Below are positions 36,061-44,627 of a DNA stretch of 64,000 bases, one piece after another. The stretch is from Bin22 sp965207275 (GTDB lineage Bacteria > Chloroflexota > Dehalococcoidia > Lucifugimonadales > UBA3495), in assembly GCA_965207275.1 (NCBI GenBank), contig CBDBMH010000002.1:496001-560000 (forward strand). Direction: 5' to 3'. Positions within the stretch are counted from its first letter, which is position 1, and every line of letters begins with the position of its first letter. The position numbers were made by a program, and so were the translations under genes. A model generated the notes under the pieces. The model was not told the origin of the DNA, did not search any database, and saw only the letters and a program-made list of their open reading frames with translations.

Positions 36061-36456
36061 ATTGAAGAGAGTGGCCCGCCCGATGTCTACGAGGACTCCG
36101 ATCTCACCCATCGCCAGCGCGCCGCCCTCCCGGTGGTCGCCTTCGCGCCCTCCATCGCCCAGGCCGCGCGCTTCTCCGGCGTTGCCGAGTCCACCCTGCG
36201 CCGCTGGCTGGCCAACCCCGATTTCCGCCAGCATGTCGACCGTATGCGCGAGGAGACCGTCTACGCTGCTCACCAGGAACTTAAGGGACTCTTGCCCTCC
36301 TGCGCCGCTGTCTTTGCCGACGCTATGCAATCTCCCGATCCGGCCCTGCGCCTGCGCGCGGCGCGTTACGCCATATCTTTCATCCTCCGCCTCAACGAAG
36401 CCGACCGCCTCTCCGCCGACTTGCAAGGCCTGCAGGTGGCCGTCCGCAAGTCCTGA
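35989..36456 (+). CDS. Helix-turn-helix protein, phBC6A51/terminase-small-subunit-like
   Basis: 155 residues. A basic N-terminus (MSNKPRKPRAP) precedes a helix-turn-helix, SIAQAARFSGVAESTLRRWL (about 58-77), and a helical tail (ADAMQSPDPALRLRAARYAI). Small phage-terminase subunits and the phBC6A51 family share this pattern. The start region is duplicated at 40953-41106, where the gene is decayed, so it belongs to a mobile or repeated module. No large terminase gene is near. Confidence 0.65.
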   Translation: MSNKPRKPRAPISITGPGASDIVPIEESGPPDVYEDSDLTHRQRAALPVVAFAPSIAQAARFSGVAESTLRRWLANPDFRQHVDRMREETVYAAHQELKGLLPSCAAVFADAMQSPDPALRLRAARYAISFILRLNEADRLSADLQGLQVAVRKS

Positions 36457-36569
36457 TCCACCTGCGCCGCCCCACCTATGGCGCCCATTGCTGCCCCCAT
36501 CAAGGGTTGGCAGGAGTAGGTAAAATCCCCTCCCCCTTGACGAGAGAGGGTTAGGGTGCGAGGGAATGG

Positions 36570-36697
36570 GAGTACCCCGCCATTCCCCCGTCACCCGAAC
36601 GCAAAGCTAAATACAAAACACTCGGAAATCGGCGGAAATGACCGGAAAAAACAACTTTTCTCCCCTCTCCCTCAGGGAGAGGGGCCGGGGGTGAGGG
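36570..36697 (+). repeat. Dispersed repeat family E, copy 1
   Basis: About 125 bp that recur inverted at 53812-53945. Both contain a CTCCCTCAGGGAG-type palindrome and a CTCGGAAATCGGCGGAAATG core. A family-B-like palindrome at about 36526-36550 lies next to it. The element may be a non-autonomous transposon remnant. Confidence 0.7.
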
Positions 36698-36716
36698 CCC
36701 CCAAGGAGCCAATACC

Positions 36717-37397
36717 ATGTACACCCTGTCCCAAATCCGGCGCCAGGTCGACGCGCTGAAACGAAAATACGCCACCGAACTCACTATCCTCAGACTTCGC
36801 CCCCTGGCCGAAGAATATTGTTTCCTGTGGTCTGAAGCCATGACCGATGGCAATAGTCCTCCCGATAGCTACGCCTTCATCCGGCACATTGCCCGTCAGG
36901 GCTTCCGCCTCAATACCTTTACCTCCCTGCATCTTTATCTGGAAAGGTGCCGTGAAAACCATCGCAATCCCAACACTATCGGCATCGTCGCCGCCCTGCT
37001 GCCCGAGATGCGTCCCGACCGCCTCGAGGAACTGCTCCTGGACGATTCCTCCGACGAGGAATCCGCCTCAGGCGGACCGTTGGCAGGTGGTGCATCTCCC
37101 GTGCCTGTAGCCAGCTGGATCCCCTCCTGGCTCTGGAACGCCCACGCCGTTTCCCGGCTCCTCGGCCTTCTCCCCGGCCGTCCCCATACCCTATCAACCC
37201 CGATTCGGTCATACCGGCGAGCCCTCACCTTTTACCGGCGAGCCCTCAACTCGTGCCGGCCTGCCCACTCGTCAAACCGGCGAAAGCCGGTATCCGGCAG
37301 ACCCAGCGCCCAACAATCTCAACTTCACGGACGTCGCCCTTCGTTCAATCCCGCCACGCGGCAGCCTCTCCACCTAAAGCCGGTTGCCCAGCTGTAA
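36717..37397 (+). CDS. Hypothetical protein with repeat-derived C-terminus
   Basis: 226 residues. The first 120 are regular and helical (MYTLSQIRRQVDALKRKYAT, later FRLNTFTSLHLYLERCRENH) and look like a genuine small protein. From about residue 155 on the sequence is translated repeat DNA: family C units (ACCGGCGARAGCC) give SYRRALTFYRRALNSCRPA. The true gene has probably been extended into or truncated by repeats. It follows the HTH gene and may be its partner. No function is recognised. Confidence 0.5.
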   Translation: MYTLSQIRRQVDALKRKYATELTILRLRPLAEEYCFLWSEAMTDGNSPPDSYAFIRHIARQGFRLNTFTSLHLYLERCRENHRNPNTIGIVAALLPEMRPDRLEELLLDDSSDEESASGGPLAGGASPVPVASWIPSWLWNAHAVSRLLGLLPGRPHTLSTPIRSYRRALTFYRRALNSCRPAHSSNRRKPVSGRPSAQQSQLHGRRPSFNPATRQPLHLKPVAQL

Positions 37398-37486
37398 AGG
37401 TGACATCGGGCCGTTTTGGATAGCACCCCCATATGGTATATTGCAACATCATTGACCAGCCAGGAGGCCTGGCGCACCCATCTCCA

Positions 37487-37598
37487 CAACCAAAGCATCC
37501 CGAGCACCCGTCTGGAAATCATAGAAAACAGCGGCCACGGGCCGGAGGTTGAACAGACGGACAGGTTCTTGGAAGTGGTGGTGGGGTGGTTTGGATAA
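37487..37598 (+). pseudogene. Fragment of a second alpha/beta-hydrolase 3' end (boundary repeat G, copy 2)
   Basis: Encodes NQSIPSTRLEIIENSGHGPE and onward to a GWFG end, matching 27 of the last 36 residues of the 31485 hydrolase, including its catalytic-His motif. No upstream part of the hydrolase is present. Cassette 2 begins 57 bp downstream, as cassette 1 begins shortly after copy 1. Confidence 0.75.
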
Positions 37599-37655
37599 AT
37601 ATCAAGCTGTTCATGTCCCTAAGCAATATGACTATATAAGGACCAAATAAAGGCA

Positions 37656-38432
37656 ATGGCAACTATTCGGGTTGAGGAACAACTACCTAGAGCTGCAGTA
37701 GATTTCTTAAGTCACTGTTACAAGTACACGAATGAATTGTGGCAACACGCCGATAGGATCGACCTACCGGACCAAGGATATGAGAGTCAATTCCGCTCGA
37801 GTTGCGTCAATCGACTCTTAGGATGGGAAATCTCTCAAGAGCGAGAGATGCGGCTTGGACAAGAGCTTTCCACTGCTTCCAGTGTCTTGCACGAAATTGA
37901 CATTGTAGCTAGGCATTCCGAAGTCAATGCTATAATGGAACTGAAGAATCGGCAGGAAAGCCCGGATAAGAATGACGTAGTAGTTTTCTTTGCAAAGATT
38001 CTCGACTTCCTGACTGGAAATCCAGAACTCCTCTTGAAGGAGATATGCCCTGTCTTCATGTGTACTACGGCATTCGACGTTCATAGCTTGGACGCTTGCA
38101 TAGGACTCGGCATGCACCCTATAAGTCCTGGATTAAGGCCCCTACCTCTGCTCGTCGATAATGCGAAGAGAATAGATTATGAAATACGGGAAGGAGTCCA
38201 ACTATCTGAACCGATTCTTGAGAGGTTTGAGGATTATTGTGCTGAGCTGAACAATATATCAATGAGCCTGAATGAAAGTTGGTTTAGCAGTAGATTTGGG
38301 TATCGCTCCGAGACAGCCATTTCAGTTCATGTAGTATCTCCTTTAGATTCGCGGGCTATAGGCCATATCATTCGGCAACTCAACACAGATTGCAATGTTC
38401 TATTGTCCAGTATAAGGGAGGCCAAGCTGTGA
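37656..38432 (+). CDS. PD-(D/E)xK-like nuclease, cassette 2 gene 1
   Basis: 258 residues, low GC. The segment EIDIVARHSEVNAIMELKNR places Asp82, Glu95 and Lys97 in the spacing of a PD-(D/E)xK nuclease core, and Glu43 (GYESQF) could be the helix-A acid. The C-terminal half has no recognised domain. It overlaps the next gene by GTGA at 38429-38432, so the three genes 37656-40881 form an operon. Restriction-type DNA cleavage in an anti-phage system is the most likely role, by inference from motif and context. Confidence 0.65.
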   Translation: MATIRVEEQLPRAAVDFLSHCYKYTNELWQHADRIDLPDQGYESQFRSSCVNRLLGWEISQEREMRLGQELSTASSVLHEIDIVARHSEVNAIMELKNRQESPDKNDVVVFFAKILDFLTGNPELLLKEICPVFMCTTAFDVHSLDACIGLGMHPISPGLRPLPLLVDNAKRIDYEIREGVQLSEPILERFEDYCAELNNISMSLNESWFSSRFGYRSETAISVHVVSPLDSRAIGHIIRQLNTDCNVLLSSIREAKL

Positions 38433-39523
38433 ATATCACAAGCTACAACGTGACTGACGTCGGCTACCACCTTATAGGTTTGCGTGTATTGTCAGGCTTG
38501 CCTGCCAACACTCAAAGGCACGAGCAAACAGAGACTATTTCAAGAAGTATTCGCAAGTATGTCAACGACAAGGCATTAAGATTGATGCTACCGGAACCCA
38601 GGGGCACTTTCGAGACTGCCGGAGAAAAAGTCTGCCAAGAACTAACACACCTGCAGTTCGCCAAGTCAATTAAAGGAGCCTATCAACTGACCGAAAAAGG
38701 TAACAAAGTCTTAGATCTCCTCAACAGTCGCGAAAACAAAGAACTACGGCGCGTCATGGTAGAGGCACATTTGAGGACCTATGACAATCTCAGGTTAGTG
38801 GTAAGCAAGCACTTGGATATGGACGCAGTGTGGCGCCCGGTTGTTAGTCGCGACCGACCCGACGAAGAAAACTACATTGCATCTTTGCTCGCGCCTACAT
38901 TTGGTTTGTTTGCTAAAGCCAAGGCCGAGCAAACGATCTCAGAGATAAACAGTGACAGTCCCGGGAAACTGGAGGATGCTTTGGGACGCCTCGTATTGCG
39001 TAAGATAGCACCTGAAATGCGTATAGGGGTTCCCATGTTCAGGTCGATGTGTGACCGTTTGGTAAGTCTTAGATTGTTGAATCAAATGAGGTTAAAGTCC
39101 GAGAGCCAAGGCACTGAATTCTTAAAGACCTATACCCCTTGCGTCAAAACAGATCCGCCAAACGATTGGTATGTTTATCTGGACGTTCGCCTCGATTCTG
39201 GTGAAGAATTCCCTATCTATTTCTGCGAACCAGATATGACCTCTGAGAAAGTGCTAGAAAAGTTGATTGAAGCTGTCCATAAGGCGTTTCACACATTGAC
39301 ACCCATGGCTGGATACTTTGACTTACCAGAGGTCCGTGACCTTGTAAACGAACAGCTCAACATTCCGGAAGCGGCATTCGACGAGGGACTAAACCGGGTT
39401 CTTGACTTAGATCCATGTCCCTTCACCGTTGGTTTGAAGTACGAAGGCACGACTGGCCGTCGAAAGCCACTGGTTCGTGACCGCGGTTCTACTCAAATTT
39501 ACAACCTGATCAGAGAGGCCTAA
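38429..39523 (+). CDS. Unknown protein with possible winged-helix N-terminus, cassette 2 gene 2
   Basis: 364 residues from GTG 38429, which overlaps the preceding stop and follows AGGGAGG; TTG 38390 is less likely. Residues about 70-95 (FAKSIKGAYQLTEKGNKVLDLL) resemble the wing and last helix of a winged-helix domain. A helical middle and a beta-rich part (NDWYVYLDVRLDSGEEFPIY) follow. No catalytic motif is apparent. It overlaps the next gene by one base. It may be the adaptor between nuclease and ATPase; I do not recognise the family. Confidence 0.6.
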   Translation: MNITSYNVTDVGYHLIGLRVLSGLPANTQRHEQTETISRSIRKYVNDKALRLMLPEPRGTFETAGEKVCQELTHLQFAKSIKGAYQLTEKGNKVLDLLNSRENKELRRVMVEAHLRTYDNLRLVVSKHLDMDAVWRPVVSRDRPDEENYIASLLAPTFGLFAKAKAEQTISEINSDSPGKLEDALGRLVLRKIAPEMRIGVPMFRSMCDRLVSLRLLNQMRLKSESQGTEFLKTYTPCVKTDPPNDWYVYLDVRLDSGEEFPIYFCEPDMTSEKVLEKLIEAVHKAFHTLTPMAGYFDLPEVRDLVNEQLNIPEAAFDEGLNRVLDLDPCPFTVGLKYEGTTGRRKPLVRDRGSTQIYNLIREA

Positions 39524-40881
39524 TGCTACAGATACCAAGGCGCCAATCGGAACCGGCACCTTCACCATACAATACGCTGGGTTTAAAGGACCTCCCCTTC
39601 CCGGTAACTGCTGTCGCAGACCCTTACAACGCTGATCCCAGGCGCAACGGGGCCATTTATGCTGAAGAGCCGGTGCGTTCCAGCATCGAGAAATTCGAGC
39701 GGCTTTTGATTCGTCCCAACGACTTCCAAAATAGGGTTAGGCTAGCCTATCTTTGGTCTAGGGGAGATCAGGAGACTGGCCGTGGTATGGGCAAGACTGC
39801 ACTACTCCGGTATTTCCGCCAACGTATCAATCAGGATTGGGGAAACACAGAGTTTAGTGGGCGATTTTCAGCATTGGTGGTGTACGTGTCTTTCCCGTCC
39901 CAAGTCGACCGGCGCTACATGGAACAGTTGGCTTTATCCGCATTGGTCGACATTTGTCGAAGCGGCGTATTGCGGTCATCACTCGCAGCCTTGAGGCTAT
40001 CACACTTAAGCGAGGATGAAGCGCAAGAAGTCGTTGCCGCCCCCGATGGTTCTGTAGATTTCGCATATGTGCTTGATGATCAATTATTGGAAACCAATGG
40101 CATTAACCCAGAACAACTAAACACAGAGATTCGGAACCAACTGATTGCGGAAGGGATTCAAGCCGGTTCGGCAGCGGCTCTGGCTGCTGGTGTTTTTGAA
40201 GACTACCTGAAGGATTTCCGAAGGGACCACAGTCTTGAACCCTTTTATGTTCCCCGCGACACAAAGATTCTGGAGTATTCCAGGAATTTTCTTTTCAATG
40301 ATGTGGTCCTATACCTGCGTGCAGCCGGGTTTCAAGGCGGATATTTGTTCATTGACGACATAGAGAATCTCGTTGACCAAATGGCGCGGAGACATCGGTT
40401 AGAATTTGCCAAGGAATTCGCCCTTTGCACCGTAAGACCTGGCTACGCCAATACCACGCATAACTTCTTTTCCTGTGTGCTGACTACCCATCAGCAAGCA
40501 TCGGTGGGATTGTCGGCAGCTTGGGGTGAAGCGGGGCTGGCTGGCATCGCGAGGCTAGACCCCAATGATCCTAATTCTGTAGAGCTTCCTCTACCAAGCA
40601 CAGACCAAGCCAGAGAGATTATAGTTGCCCACTTGGACCACTATCGTACCAACCCAGATAAGAAAGGGAGCATCGAGCCTTTTACTGAAGACGGCATGGC
40701 GGCTCTGCTCAAGAATAGACAACATCCTCGTGTGCTGCTAGGCACTGCCGCTTCAATTGTAAGTCGTGCAGCACAAGACGGATTGATTTCTATAGATGCC
40801 GCCTACGTGGACTCCAGTGCAGAGGGGGTGCCGGTTCAATCCACGCCTGATTTCACTGAAGGTATTGAAGGAGCGGTTTAG
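39523..40881 (+). CDS. P-loop ATPase (AAA-type), cassette 2 gene 3
   Basis: 452 residues. Walker A is GRGMGKTALLRYF (Lys91, Thr92) and Walker B YLFIDDIENLVDQM (about 280-293). A sensor-like LTTHQQAS lies further on, and the C-terminal part is helical (HPRVLLGTAASIVSRAA), as in ORC/Cdc6-like or BrxD-like ATPases. The start codon overlaps the stop of gene 2 (TAATG). ATPases of this type in defence operons often act as sensors or loaders for the nuclease. I cannot match the trio to a named system. Confidence 0.75.
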   Translation: MLQIPRRQSEPAPSPYNTLGLKDLPFPVTAVADPYNADPRRNGAIYAEEPVRSSIEKFERLLIRPNDFQNRVRLAYLWSRGDQETGRGMGKTALLRYFRQRINQDWGNTEFSGRFSALVVYVSFPSQVDRRYMEQLALSALVDICRSGVLRSSLAALRLSHLSEDEAQEVVAAPDGSVDFAYVLDDQLLETNGINPEQLNTEIRNQLIAEGIQAGSAAALAAGVFEDYLKDFRRDHSLEPFYVPRDTKILEYSRNFLFNDVVLYLRAAGFQGGYLFIDDIENLVDQMARRHRLEFAKEFALCTVRPGYANTTHNFFSCVLTTHQQASVGLSAAWGEAGLAGIARLDPNDPNSVELPLPSTDQAREIIVAHLDHYRTNPDKKGSIEPFTEDGMAALLKNRQHPRVLLGTAASIVSRAAQDGLISIDAAYVDSSAEGVPVQSTPDFTEGIEGAV

Positions 40882-40952
40882 GGTTTCCCATTGACAATAA
40901 GCAAGACTGTAAGAGTGGGGGATAAGTTAATCACCTGTCCCCCCTGTCACCA

Positions 40953-41106
40953 CCCCCTTGCCAACCTGGATAACCCACTGCCACCATAATCCTATGACCC
41001 CATCCAACCCGCCACTGAGGCCCCCTCAGGTTAAATGCCCAACAAACCCAGGAAGCCCCGCACGCCCCGCTCAATCGTCGGACCCAGCGGCGTCAACATC
41101 GTCCCG
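40953..41106 (+). repeat. Boundary repeat F, copy 2
   Basis: Near-identical to 35893-36060 over the upstream region and first codons of the HTH gene, lacking an 18-bp segment. It lies 70 bp after cassette 2. Confidence 0.75.
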
Positions 41107-41160
41107 TCCGCCCAGCAAACTGGGGCGCTGGCTAACTATTACCTTGCCACCCCCACCCCA
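41035..41160 (+). pseudogene. Decayed copy of the phBC6A51-like HTH gene
   Basis: Starts MPNKPRKPRTP like the intact gene at 35989, then loses most of the middle. A remnant of the HTH (the RRWL region, here GRWL in another frame) is still visible near 41120. No intact product is possible. Confidence 0.6.
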
Positions 41161-41237
41161 CCAATGCTAAACTCCCACCAAGTCCCCTTCGTGAACCTTC
41201 GTGTCCCTTCGTGGATGATTCGCCTTGAGGTGTTGAT

Positions 41238-42503
41238 ATGCTAATCGGCCACTTTACCGAGCAGCCCTGGCAGGACGATAACTCCGGCCTGATGGGTACC
41301 CAGTCCACCGACCTCAGCATCAGCAACGAGCACTACAACCCCGCGGTGGGCGCCCGCCTGTACAACCGCTACCTGGACGAGAAGGTCTTTGCCGAGCAGA
41401 TGGGCTTCGATGCCCTTATGCTCAACGAGCACCACAGCACTCCCTTCTGCATGCAGGGGGTCACCAACGTCGGCGCTTCCATCCTGGCCCGCATCACCAA
41501 CAAGGCCAAGATCATCATCCTGGGCAATGTCCTGCCCATCTGGGACGACCCCCTCTGGCTGGCCGAGCAGCTTGCCATGATCGACATGATCTCCGAGGGA
41601 CGCCTGGTCTCCGGCTTCGTCCGCGGCGGTGGGCGCGAGAGCTACTCCCACAACGCGCCGCCCCACTTCAACCGGGAGCGCTTCGAGGAGGCCCACGACT
41701 TCCTGATCAAGGCTTGGACTACCCCCGGCCCCTGGCGCTGGGAGGGCAAGCACTACCACTACCGCTACGTGAACCCCTGGGCTCGCCCCCTGCAGAAGCC
41801 CCATCCGCCCATCTGGATTCCCTCCACCGTCAGCGTGGAGACCGTCAAGTGGACCGCCGAGAAGGGTTATCCCCTGGTCCTGCTGGCCACCAGGCTGGAA
41901 CCCACCAAGGAGGCCTTCCAGCTCTACCACGACACCGCCGCCGAGTTCGGCCACAAGTCCGACACTCAGAACGTGGCCTATCTGTGGAAGGTCCACGTGG
42001 ATGAGACCGAGGAGAAGGCCGACGAGGTGGGCCGCAAGTACCTGTCCGGCGTCAGCAATCCCTTCCTCGCCGGCAACGAGGGTCAGGTCAACCCGGCCAT
42101 CATGAACCTGCCGGGCCACACCTCCCGCACGTCGCGCCGCCTGTCCGCCACCGCCTTCGGCCCCGCCGGCCGCTTCGGCACCAACCGCCGTCCCTACGAG
42201 GACCAGGCCGCCGACTACAGCATCATCTCGGGCACCCCCAAGACGGTGATCCCCAAGATTCGCCACGTCCTGGAGTACCTGCGCCCCGGCAGCGTCTTCT
42301 TCTGGGATGGCGACGGCGCCATGTCCCACGAGGACCAGATGCGCAGCCTCCGCCTCATGGGCCAGGAGGTCATCCCCGCCGTCCGCGAAATGGCCAAGGA
42401 GCTCGAGCTCTACAGCCCCTTCGAGCGCGACCCCAAGACCGGCGAGTTCATCAACGACGCGGCCACCGAGGAGGCAGCCCAACCCGTCTCCGCCGACGAC
42501 TAG
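41238..42503 (+). CDS. LLM-class flavin-dependent oxidoreductase (alkanal-monooxygenase-like)
   Basis: 421 residues. TIM-barrel luciferase-like marks: DEKVFAEQMGFDALMLNEHH (about 47-66), ILARITNKAKIIILGNVLPI, LAEQLAMIDMISEGRLVSGF with GRGGGRESY-like context, and KPHPPIWIPSTVSVETVKWT. It is longer than the LLM protein at 18501 and belongs to the FMN-dependent monooxygenase side of the family rather than the F420 side. GGTG precedes the ATG. GC returns to the chromosomal level here, marking the end of the accessory region. Confidence 0.88.
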   Translation: MLIGHFTEQPWQDDNSGLMGTQSTDLSISNEHYNPAVGARLYNRYLDEKVFAEQMGFDALMLNEHHSTPFCMQGVTNVGASILARITNKAKIIILGNVLPIWDDPLWLAEQLAMIDMISEGRLVSGFVRGGGRESYSHNAPPHFNRERFEEAHDFLIKAWTTPGPWRWEGKHYHYRYVNPWARPLQKPHPPIWIPSTVSVETVKWTAEKGYPLVLLATRLEPTKEAFQLYHDTAAEFGHKSDTQNVAYLWKVHVDETEEKADEVGRKYLSGVSNPFLAGNEGQVNPAIMNLPGHTSRTSRRLSATAFGPAGRFGTNRRPYEDQAADYSIISGTPKTVIPKIRHVLEYLRPGSVFFWDGDGAMSHEDQMRSLRLMGQEVIPAVREMAKELELYSPFERDPKTGEFINDAATEEAAQPVSADD

Positions 42504-42533
42504 CGGCTAACCTGGACAACCGGTATCAACGTA

Positions 42534-42561
42534 GTAGGGGCGCATCGCGATGCGCCCCTAC
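42534..42561. terminator. 28-bp perfect palindrome between convergent genes
   Basis: The arm GTAGGGGCGCATCG is followed by its exact reverse complement, with no spacer. It lies between the stop codons at 42503 and 42601 and may terminate transcription from both sides, or be a repeat of a kind seen in many bacterial genomes. Confidence 0.6.
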
Positions 42562-42600
42562 GGTGTCAAGGTCCCCAATAGCCCCTGGCTGGGCTGGTGG

Positions 42601-43650
42601 CTACAGCGTCACCGCCAGCACTGACATGGGCCGCGCCCCCACGTCATACGCGCCCAGGGCCGTCATCGTCCCCGACTGACCGTCAATGCTGTAGGCGGCC
42701 AGCCGATTGGTCGCCGACCCGGCCGCAAAGACGAACCGCCCCGAAGGGTCCAGGCCGAAGGCGCTGGGCACTGCCTCCGTGTCCGCGTGGGCCGCCGGCC
42801 TCAGCATGCCCTCGCCGTCCACCGCAAAGGAGGCGATGCTGTTGTGCCCCCGGTTGGGCACGAACAGCAGGCTGGCATCCCCGTTGAACTGGATCATCGA
42901 GCAGGTGTTCCGGACCGTCACCCCCTCCGGCAGGGTGGACACCGTCTGAAGATGACTCAGTGCCCCCGACTCGGCGTCGATCCGGTACGACGACACGCTG
43001 CACCCCTGCTCGTTGGAGAAGTAGACGATGTCCAGGCTGGGGTGCATGACCAGGTGGCGGGGCCCCACCAGCGGGTCCATGGGTAGGGTCAGCGGGTCGT
43101 TGCCCGACAGCGTCCCCGACGCCTCGTCGAACCGAAGCTGGTAGATGACGTTGGGCCCCGGGATGTTCTTGGGCGGCTCCAGTACGTTGTCCTGCTGGTA
43201 GGCGATGTGAGGCACGTAGGCGAACCGATTGGACCGGTCCGTCATGATGGAATGGGCGCCGTCATCCGTGCCCAGCGACGAGGTGGCTTCCGCGCCAACG
43301 CTTCCGTCGTCGCCCAGGGGAAACACGGCAGCCCGGGCGCCCTGGTAGAAGGAACACAGCAGGTGCTTGCCGGTCCGGTCTTGGACGATGTAGGTGGGCG
43401 AGTCCTGGGTTTCCACCACTCCTGTCTGGGAAAAGCCCCCGGTAGCTGGGTCAATGCGGTGACTGCTTATCTGGGCTGATGTTCGGTGCCCCACGTACAG
43501 GGTCGACCGGTCGTGGCTCAGGGCCAGCAGCGAGGGCCCTCCGGCCGTGGCTACCTCTGCCTGGGCGGTGAGCGCGCCGGAGTCTTCGTCCATGGTAAAG
43601 ATGGTGATCTTGTCGTCGTCCTGGGCTGCCACGTAAACGTAAGTGGTCAT
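42601..43650 (-). CDS. Lactonase-family seven-bladed propeller (6-phosphogluconolactonase-like)
   Basis: 349 residues from ATG 43650, which follows GAGGAGG. The sequence is a chain of similar blades (YVYVAAQDDDKITIF, TLYVGHRTSAQISSHRID, LLCSFYQGARAAVFPL, IVYFSNEQGCSVSSYRID, LLFVPNRGHNSIASFAVD, RFVFAAGSATNRLAAYSID). GPRHLVMHPS and the NRGHNSI turn are typical of the lactonase/Pgl family. It may hydrolyse a sugar lactone; many members are uncharacterised. Single gene. Confidence 0.88.
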   Translation of the reverse strand: MTTYVYVAAQDDDKITIFTMDEDSGALTAQAEVATAGGPSLLALSHDRSTLYVGHRTSAQISSHRIDPATGGFSQTGVVETQDSPTYIVQDRTGKHLLCSFYQGARAAVFPLGDDGSVGAEATSSLGTDDGAHSIMTDRSNRFAYVPHIAYQQDNVLEPPKNIPGPNVIYQLRFDEASGTLSGNDPLTLPMDPLVGPRHLVMHPSLDIVYFSNEQGCSVSSYRIDAESGALSHLQTVSTLPEGVTVRNTCSMIQFNGDASLLFVPNRGHNSIASFAVDGEGMLRPAAHADTEAVPSAFGLDPSGRFVFAAGSATNRLAAYSIDGQSGTMTALGAYDVGARPMSVLAVTL

Positions 43651-43813
43651 GGAAGACCTCCTCAAAGGTTAGCTCGGTAAAGGGCTTACGGTGCGACGCT
43701 GGTAAGTGGTATCGAATCCGGCGCCGCAAGACTCGAACAGGGAACTAGGGTTAGGCGATAGACTCCTGGCTCATTGTCGCCCAAGCGGCCAAAGTGAGCA
43801 AGAGCGAAGCTGG

Positions 43814-43842
43814 TGGACACTACTAATGCCTCTGGGTATAAT
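43814..43842 (+). promoter_or_regulatory. Promoter of the tRNA-Ser gene
   Basis: TGGACA (43814-43819) and a consensus TATAAT (43837-43842) are 17 bases apart. The tRNA starts at 43860. Confidence 0.8.
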
Positions 43843-43859
43843 GACCGAACCCACTTCGC

Positions 43860-43950
43860 GGAGAGGTGCCGGAGTGGACGAACGGGCACGACTGGAAATC
43901 GTGTAGGGGCTAACCGCCTCTCGAGGGTTCGAATCCCTCTCTCTCCGCCA
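43860..43950 (+). tRNA. tRNA-Ser (anticodon GGA)
   Basis: 91 nt including an encoded CCA. Acceptor stem GGAGAGG pairs with CTCTCTCC-type 3' side, the anticodon loop CTGGAAA sits in the stem CACGA/TCGTG, there is a long class II variable arm as expected for Ser, and the T loop is GGTTCGAATCC. GGA reads UCC/UCU serine codons. Confidence 0.95.
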
Positions 43951-44627
43951 GACTTTAAGCTCTCCTTTGCACTCTCCCTTCTGGAAGCTCTTTCCGTCCT
44001 CCCCTTTCGCCATGGCCACACCCATTTCCAACAACCTGGACACCTCACTCTACACCTGGCGCCCTTGCTGCACGGGACTTACCTTGCGTCCGTTGGTGCA
44101 AGGAAGGCGACATCTCAGGCAATGAATGTGAACAGTACCGCACCGAATGCAGCAAGAGTTCAGCCCCTCGGTTCTGTCCGTTACCGTGTTTCCTTACCCC
44201 CTCTGCCGTTTGGCAAAACGAAGCAAACGTGGGCGGTTGTCCATACCGCACTCTCACTTCCTAAGTAGTGCGGGAAAATCTTATTGGTGCAATAACCGGA
44301 ATATAGCGAAGGAGATTTAATCAAGTGCGAAGTCTTCATGGCCCTGGCCCTGGCCCTGGGGCTGCGTTCGACCTTCCGCTAGAGCGCCAGCCTTGATCAC
44401 GGGGCAAGAATGAACTGGGTCGTATCTCGATTCCACTGCCGGAGTCGGTTGCGGTAAGAGCCGCTTTACAGCCCTGCGACGGCCTTCCTGGGCACCGAGT
44501 GCGCTATTGGTGCTGCGACGTATGGCTTCTGTCAGTTTTCATTAACGGCAGCCAGGGAAATGAGGAGCGGACGTCTAGAGCCGGTCATTGCTTCTCCGGG
44601 CTGTGGCACGGGACTCCGGGCGCTCGG
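43951..44627. other. Intergenic, no supported gene
   Basis: 677 bases without a credible gene. A strong ribosome-site-like GAAGGAG near 44308 precedes a very short frame with a triple GGCCCT repeat (about 44340-44357); too short and too simple to call. Confidence 0.4.

Noticed and set aside
35989..36456. Prophage terminase small subunit
   Set aside because: No large terminase, portal or capsid gene is nearby, so a prophage is not supported.
43860..43950. tRNA as an integration site
   Set aside because: I found no integrase gene and no repeat of the tRNA 3' end elsewhere in the window.
43813..44268. Frame running through the tRNA-Ser gene
   Set aside because: It covers the tRNA and its promoter, so it is not a protein gene.
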